The translations under genes and the position numbers were made by a program. From assembly GCA_029721435.1 (NCBI GenBank), contig CM056580.1:22934367-22998366 (forward strand): 64,000 bases of DNA, given 5' to 3'. The notes under the pieces are model-generated. The model searched no databases. It was not told the DNA's origin and saw only the letters and a program-made list of their open reading frames with translations. The stretch is from Gymnothorax reevesii (Eukaryota; Chordata; Actinopteri; Anguilliformes; Muraenidae). Shown here piece by piece: positions 58,301 through 64,000 of the stretch; the stretch's first letter is position 1, and each line of letters opens with the position of its first letter.

Positions 58301-60395
58301 GTTACTTTGAGACGGCGCTGTGTATTAAAGAGGGCACCGTGACTGCAATAATGCACACCTAGAGTGCCATTACGCCGGATTACTACCTCACTGAAGTATA
58401 ATACAAGGCCTGTGTGTCTGTCTCTCAGTGTCTGCTCCTAATCTCACTCGATTTCTCTCCATCTCTCGCTCTTTTACTCTCTTTATTGCTGTTTCCCTAA
58501 TTTACATGCTTTAATTACCCTTCTTCCTGTGTATGAGTCTTTACTGTGGTCTCCAGTGTGGGCTAAATAGCATGTTTGTGTGCTTTGGTTTCAGCTCGCA
58601 GGAATCAGATTTTCAGTACGCTGAAATCAGATTTTCTCGAATGTTTCATGTAATTGTGTTTGTGTTTTGTTGTGTTGCTCATCGTCAAGAATGAAATTAT
58701 TGGATTATTTACTGATTCGCATGTAGATTTTCCCTTTGTGGGGTCGGTAACTTTCAGAGTTCAGGTTGTAGGTCTAATGCCCACCAACAATGTTACTGAA
58801 GTTCATTGAGCATAGTATTTAACCTGCTCTGCTTCCCATGCCATATGGCGAAGTGCGATCCATATGCATTGCATTTGAATAAAAGCCTTTGCTCAATTCT
58901 GAAACTTACATGCCAGGCTGCTCCTCTGTATGCAAAAGGAACTGGACATACACAAGCAATTGTTCACTTGGAGAATGCACCAGGCATTTAGGATGAAACA
59001 TAGTGTGTCTCTGTAGACAAAATAAGAAAGCAATCATCTGTGATTTTCTGAATTTTTTGGAACATTGCTACACCAGATTATTATTTCAGGGATATAGTTG
59101 ATTACTGGCTGTAGTTACTGAGTGTGTTTGGTAAGTGGTGTGTTTGTGTAATTCGGGTGTGTATATTTTTGCTGTGGAGGATTCTGGCAGGGTGTGCAGG
59201 GAGAGAGAATGGCTTAATACAGACACAGGGTGAACACAGCGCAGACAGAGGTGAAGGTCACGTGTTAGGCGAAGCGCTGGATGCCAACGATGCCAACGAA
59301 GGAGAACTGCACGTCCGAGTGTGCGAACACATGTCCACGTGTTAGGCTCGAGAGAGTCGACTCTTTACGGTGGCGGTCTTAATGTGTCGGCCGCGATTAG
59401 TCTCCCGGCAGAGCCTGGCTCGTTCCCTCCGGTGAGCCATATGCTTTTTTAAAGCTGGTTGGGGGGGGGACAGCTGGCTTTTTGTTTCTGCATCTCATCA
59501 ATTATGGAGCTGCCTACATGAGTGACTCTCTCTGAGAGACTGTTCGGCATGTACGTGTCACTCTCGGGGTTACGGTCACAGCTGCTCGTGTTTTGCCTAC
59601 AGAAGGCGGCTCAAGGTGGGTCAAGGACTTCTGTGGAGAGAAATTGGGGGGGTTCAGGGAAGGGCCGAGCAAAGGGCCAAACAAGGACGATTGAAATGGG
59701 GGGGTAAGTCTCGTCACACAACAAATGAGCCTTTTGTGTTAGCCAGGTCTGCCAGTGATCAACAGGGAGAGGAAAGCCCTGAGCCTTACTGAAGCACTAC
59801 AGGCTTAGATAAGTGTAATGACAGGTGCGTGTTTTCACTTTTACTTGATAATAAGTGTAAGCGGCACAGACACCTTTTCCCACTGGCCTCCATCTAATTC
59901 CTTTATTTTGAATTTGTGTCTGATTTGGATGTTTTCACTCTCAGTAGTGCTGAAGCTGTGTGTATTGGGCATTAAAGATTCAGATAAGTTGATGAAGTAT
60001 CAATAGATGATTGTTTCCTGTTTGAAGCATCCTGCAGGCATTCTCCTGAACTGGGAATTAGTCATAACACTGAGACAGAGAAACGGAGAGATGGAGACGG
60101 AGAAATACAAAATGAGGATAACTTGGGGAATAAAAAAGTAAGGAGTAAAGAGGGGAGGAGAGAGGATGGAAACTTGGAAGAAGAAAGAGAAAAAGAGAGA
60201 TGGGGCGTAAACAGCTTCCTCCGTATGCCCCTGGAGTAGAGGCTGCCGCTTTATTTATTTTTCTCTTATGTTTTTTTTTTCTATTTTCTTTTTTCTTGTT
60301 TTCATTATTTTTTTGTCTTCTCTTCTTGTTTATTTGCCCCCGCTATGCTCCGCGCTGTCTCGCCCTGGTCTGAATCCCACTCAAACTATGCATCA
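55315..60395. other. Intronic DNA, no clear element
   Basis: About 5 kb with no recognised exon of the SSBP gene, no RNA gene and no clear transposon terminus. Short poly-A/T runs and a G-run (about 59461-59469) occur. Small frames throughout are unremarkable. Confidence 0.4.
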
Positions 60396-60414
60396 AAAAA
60401 AACAATATGTATGT

Positions 60415-60665
60415 AGCTGCAATCGCCGCCCGAGCGAAAATCCCGCCGAGCCACACGGCTCACCAGAGGAGGAGGTTATCCGGGCCCCTCGCTCGCCGCC
60501 GCGGCGGGCCGCACAGGAAGGGGTTACGGCCGCAGGATGAGGATGAGGAGGAGGAGGATGGCCTGAATGATTAATGAGGAAGGAGAGAGAGCGCGCTCGG
60601 GAGGCTGCGCTAGCGTCGGCCCTCTATAATGTGGGGGGGAGAGGGGGGGTCCATTCCCGGGACCC
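60415..60665. promoter_or_regulatory. CpG-rich patch in the intron
   Basis: CpG is dense (AATCGCCGCCCGAGCG, GCTCGCCGCCGCGGCGGGCC, GAGCGCGCTCGG) in contrast to the CpG-poor surroundings. It also contains TGAATGATTAATGAGG, GCGCTAGCG and a TATAAT-like CCTCTATAATG (about 60620). It could be an internal promoter or enhancer; no first exon or start codon with support was identified. Confidence 0.4.
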
Positions 60666-60706
60666 CAGCAGATGCAGGTGGTCCATTTCATATTCTGCTT
60701 ATGTTC

Positions 60707-60802
60707 TCTCTCTCTCTCTCTCTGTCTCTCTCGCTCCACTCCTCTCTCAGTATCTATTTTTTATGGGAAGAACACAGCCTCTCTCTCTCTCTCTCTCTCT
60801 AC
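60707..60802 (+). repeat. Two (CT)n microsatellites
   Basis: (CT)n runs at about 60707-60732 and 60779-60801 separated by mixed sequence. Confidence 0.9.
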
Positions 60803-61654
60803 ACCACCCCTTCTCTCCCTGTGCTGTTTCCCCTCTCCGCCTCCTCTCCCTGCTCTCCCAGTTTCGCTGTAGCGCGCTGTAGATAAAGCATGAGCTAAAG
60901 TTTAAAAAGCCGCACTTCTCTGTCTCGCTGCAGTTATGCGAAAAGTTTCTCTCTCGGTCCGCTGTGGGGGCAGCCTGGGAATAGACTGCTGACGCCCCTT
61001 CAATCACTTCTGCTTCCGCTTTAATGAAAAATTCACATCTTTTTGCAGATATTTTTTTCAGCTACTCTGAAGCCCAGCCTAGGTCCCTTGTGTATTATAA
61101 ACACTTTTAACACCTTTATACACCAGCAGAAATTACTGACCATTTTTATATAATCATCTGCTCTCATCAAGTTTTAGGGATGTAAAATATATTCACCATC
61201 ATTGCACATTTCACTCAGTAATAATATACTGAAATTCCACTGTAGGTTCACGGAGAGCTGTCCCAATGTTGTGTTGGACTCCAGCAGCTTATAAAGCGTT
61301 AATATATTACGAGAATTTCAGGTAATGTCAGCAATAAGGAAAACAGAGGCTTAGTTTTTTATTTGTTAGTTTTAAATATGGTACTGTTTCAGAAAGGACA
61401 CTGCAGTTGCCATGAATTCAAAAGAGCTACACATCAACCTTTTGCCTGATGGCACTAATATGCTTTAAGTAGCTTGATGGTAGTTTTAGAGAATGTCTTG
61501 TACCGTTGGGAGTCTTGATTGACAGCGAGCACTCAACAGGTCATTGGTATTGACACGCGTAGCGCGCTGTACATTAGCACTCCATAACACCTGCTATCTA
61601 GCTCAGCACTGCATGAGGTCTCCCTACTCGGCTGTCTCAAACTGAAGCGCGTCT

Positions 61655-61745
61655 TCGGCGAGAACCACTGAATTAATCATGCATCCAATTAAACCCAATT
61701 TGCATATTCATCAGGAAGGGACGGATCTGACACTCGCCATTTTTA
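61655..61745. promoter_or_regulatory. Candidate enhancer with POU octamer and homeodomain words
   Basis: Within about 70 bp the sequence has GAATTAATCATGCATCC (about 61670), CCAATTAAACC and AATTTGCATATTCATCAGG, which contains the exact octamer ATTTGCAT followed by a TATTCAT half. This dense arrangement without repeat structure is typical of developmental enhancers. It is a prediction only. Confidence 0.4.
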
Positions 61746-61971
61746 TTTAACGATGTAGATGATTATTATAATGATGATAATGGCCGTGGTGATGATGAAG
61801 TAGATGGCAATATTCGTGGTGCTAGTGCGCTATCACTGACAACACCACTGCCAATACCTTATTTTTTCTTTTAATTATTTATTTACTGATTTACTTGCTA
61901 ACTTATTTAACTTACCAAGTACATTCATAAATTTGCATATTTGTGCATTTTTGTGTATGTTAGACTGTGTG

Positions 61972-62032
61972 TGCACGCGCGTGTGTGTGTGTGTGTGTGT
62001 ACATGAGCATATGTGTGCGTGTGCGTGTGTGT

Positions 62033-62081
<49 letters not shown>

Positions 62082-62090
62082 TGAGTGTGC
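61972..62090 (+). repeat. (GT)n microsatellite, compound
   Basis: Interrupted GT runs with CGCGCG, ACATGAGCATAT and TCT interruptions; the longest run is about 20 GT steps (62040-62078). Confidence 0.95.
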
Positions 62091-62094
62091 ATGT

Positions 62095-63100
62095 AGGTAT
62101 TTAGGCCCAACCCTGCTCTAATGTCACCAGGCTGTGCTACTGAAAGCTCTTGTGTTGGGGTCATTAATGAAGCTGTTCTGAGAGGGTTATGATCACTTCA
62201 GTCTCTCGGGGAAAGCAGTCATGATGCTGAATTTTCCAAGCAGGCCTCTTATTGATAAATTACCCTGTAGTTGTGGAGGGAACAAAAACAACAGCAGCCT
62301 TGATCAAAATTAAAATATAGCACAGACAAAGACTTGCCCTTGTGTTTGGCTGTGTTAGACAACAGGGAGAGCAGTGTATATGATATTGAAATAATTTCAT
62401 AAATGTAAAAATAAAAATCAATTGAGTAAAATATCAAATTAAGGGAAAATAGCTATAGTATTTTCACGTGAAGCTTTGTAGCTATATATTTATTCTTCAT
62501 TAACACTGTTACTTGCGTTACAGTGGCTCCTGGAAAAAGAGCTGGAGAAAAACAGACTGCTTGAGTAATGAGATTAAGTAAACTTTATCTGCCTCCATAC
62601 TACCACAGCATATGCCATTAAAGCATGCATAATTGGAGACAAATACAGCATGGAGTGCAAACTGCTTTGTCTGCATGTACAAAGAAGGGCTGCATCAGGA
62701 ATACGTGTAAACAGAACCGCATACAAGCTCAATTAGCTGCTGAGACGCTACGTCACCCAGAGAAAAACATTTCATGGAAAAAGATCATAAAATCCAAGTA
62801 CTGCAGTGCGTCATTACAGAGGAAAAATACGTTTGTCCAAACACGAAAGGACGATGAGGCTCCGATAAGGAATGATTAAAATGTACAGCGCACTGGACTT
62901 TTAATGTCTTTTCCTTGTACGGGTTTAATCAAGATTGTGATTGGATGCTGGTGCTAATGGGGTTTTCATTGAAGCTTCGTCCACTGCAGGACTGTTTACC
63001 ACATTTTTTGCCGAAGCACATCTCAATTCAAATGCTGATCAGATTCAGGTTTGTTCGGACCTTACTGGGAAGAAGATGTGGTGTAGGTATACTCAAAGCA
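62095..63100. other. Intronic DNA, no clear element
   Basis: AT-rich from 62250 to 62480 and otherwise mixed. No exon or element end is supported. Confidence 0.4.
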
Positions 63101-63106
63101 GGATTA

Positions 63107-63200
63107 TTGAGTTAGCTGGATAACTATATGAGTACAAACCCAGATCTTTCCCAAATTTGAAACATCGACTGAAGTAAAATAGTTATCCAGCTAATCCAAA
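63107..63200. repeat. Short inverted repeat (TTAGCTGGATAACTAT)
   Basis: TTAGCTGGATAACTAT at about 63113-63128 is repeated inverted as ATAGTTATCCAGCTAA at about 63179-63194. The 50-bp interior has no coding potential. This is probably one end-pair of a decayed MITE. Confidence 0.65.
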
Positions 63201-64000
63201 AACCATGCTGTGCGAAATCCTTAGACAGTGTTAAAGAGGAGCATAGAGTGAGTGAGTGAGAAAGGGAGAGAGGGAATAACAGCAGGCCAACAACAGTCCT
63301 GCACCCCAAACGCATCCTGCTTTGATTCCATGGCACCAGTGATGATGCCCAGCCAAGCACACCAGTTGCCTCGGGTGCAGTGGTGTCTAGGGGCACCAGT
63401 GGCAGTTTGGTCTCCATGGTGAGTGGGAACTTCCTGTTCGTTACTCTCGCGGAATCAGTGTTAGTGTCTCAGGCTGCTCACTGTCAGTGGTGGGAACTGT
63501 GAGTTGGAGGGAAGATGTGCTTTAGGTGCAGGAAGCCATCAGACATATTGTCAGTTACTTCATTTTCAGCACAAGCTAAGACCTGCTGTGTCCCAGTGTT
63601 AGTTGAAGTAGAATGACTCAATTCCGTTTATATGTGACATGCACCAGTGTCGGTGTGCTGTGGAATTCCGGCACTTTCTAGTTTTTCTCACATCTAAACA
63701 CTCAGAAAATGTTATTTTTCTCATATCTCATTGATCGTTTTGTAAATCAAGTTAGTGTAAGTTCCGGCAGCATTTTGTTTTGCTGTACTGAACTGAGAAA
63801 TCATTAGTATTAATGCACTCTGAAAGGCACTTTGGCCATGCACCAACACTTACCCTCTCTGTATGTGAGCAATGCTATTGCACACCCAGCGTAAGCACGG
63901 TTACACGGGTGTATTATTGATGCTGCGCTGCTATGATGCATCAAATGCTAAAGGGTTTTTTGGAACTGTGATGTAACAAATGCACCTGAAATTCCACTTA
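63201..64000. other. Intronic DNA to the window end
   Basis: Contains short GAGT and GAGA words at about 63245-63280 but no exon, RNA gene or recognised element end. Confidence 0.4.

Noticed and set aside
60415..60540. Alternative SSBP coding exon in the CpG-rich patch
   Set aside because: No family peptide in any frame and no acceptor/donor pair around it; kept only as a regulatory candidate.

Overview
This is vertebrate nuclear DNA, most likely from a ray-finned fish. Evidence: there are no bacterial-style genes. Only three short exons stand out, joined by GT-AG introns. The rest is (CA)n microsatellites, a tRNA-derived SINE and many Tc1-like and hAT-like DNA transposons of types familiar from teleost genomes. 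The species cannot be named from the sequence.

The only protein-coding gene I can support is on the + strand: three consecutive coding exons (41286-41358, 46636-46697, 47081-47165) of a single-stranded-DNA-binding-protein family gene (SSBP2/3/4). They encode most of the N-terminal LisH/LUFS region that binds LDB1. Splice phases and sites fit perfectly. The signature [10 protein letters not shown] favours SSBP2 or SSBP3 over SSBP4, but the paralogue is not settled. I found neither the first exon (the initiator ATG and the codons before LALYVY) nor the exon that should follow ...AFHDY. The window therefore probably runs from intron 1 (or upstream) into a long intron after the third visible exon.

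Layout: 1-855 plain non-coding. About 857-16092: a 15-kb minisatellite of roughly 330 units of 45-49 bp, all in one orientation, with higher-order duplications (1648-bp, about 785-bp, 326-bp and 137-bp shifts). 16093-30400: intron-like DNA with a tRNA-SINE, a Tc1-like MITE, two long palindromic elements and microsatellites. 30427-32393: a TIR element flanked by TTA. 32860-38130: a composite repeat made of a ~38-bp tandem repeat surrounding a ~145-bp repeat rich in nuclear-receptor half-sites, split by a hAT element with an exact 8-bp target duplication, which itself contains a second hAT. 38340-40299: a degenerate fish repeat and a Tc1-like element with a transposase relic. 41286-47165: the SSBP exons. 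47166-64000: a long intron with nested Tc1-like elements, a minus-strand Tc1 transposase relic, a CpG-rich patch and candidate conserved regulatory segments rich in homeodomain/POU sites.

The most striking feature is the minisatellite. Its strand asymmetry, higher-order structure and CpG-creating GGGGGCGG variants are seen directly. Any effect on SSBP transcription is inference.
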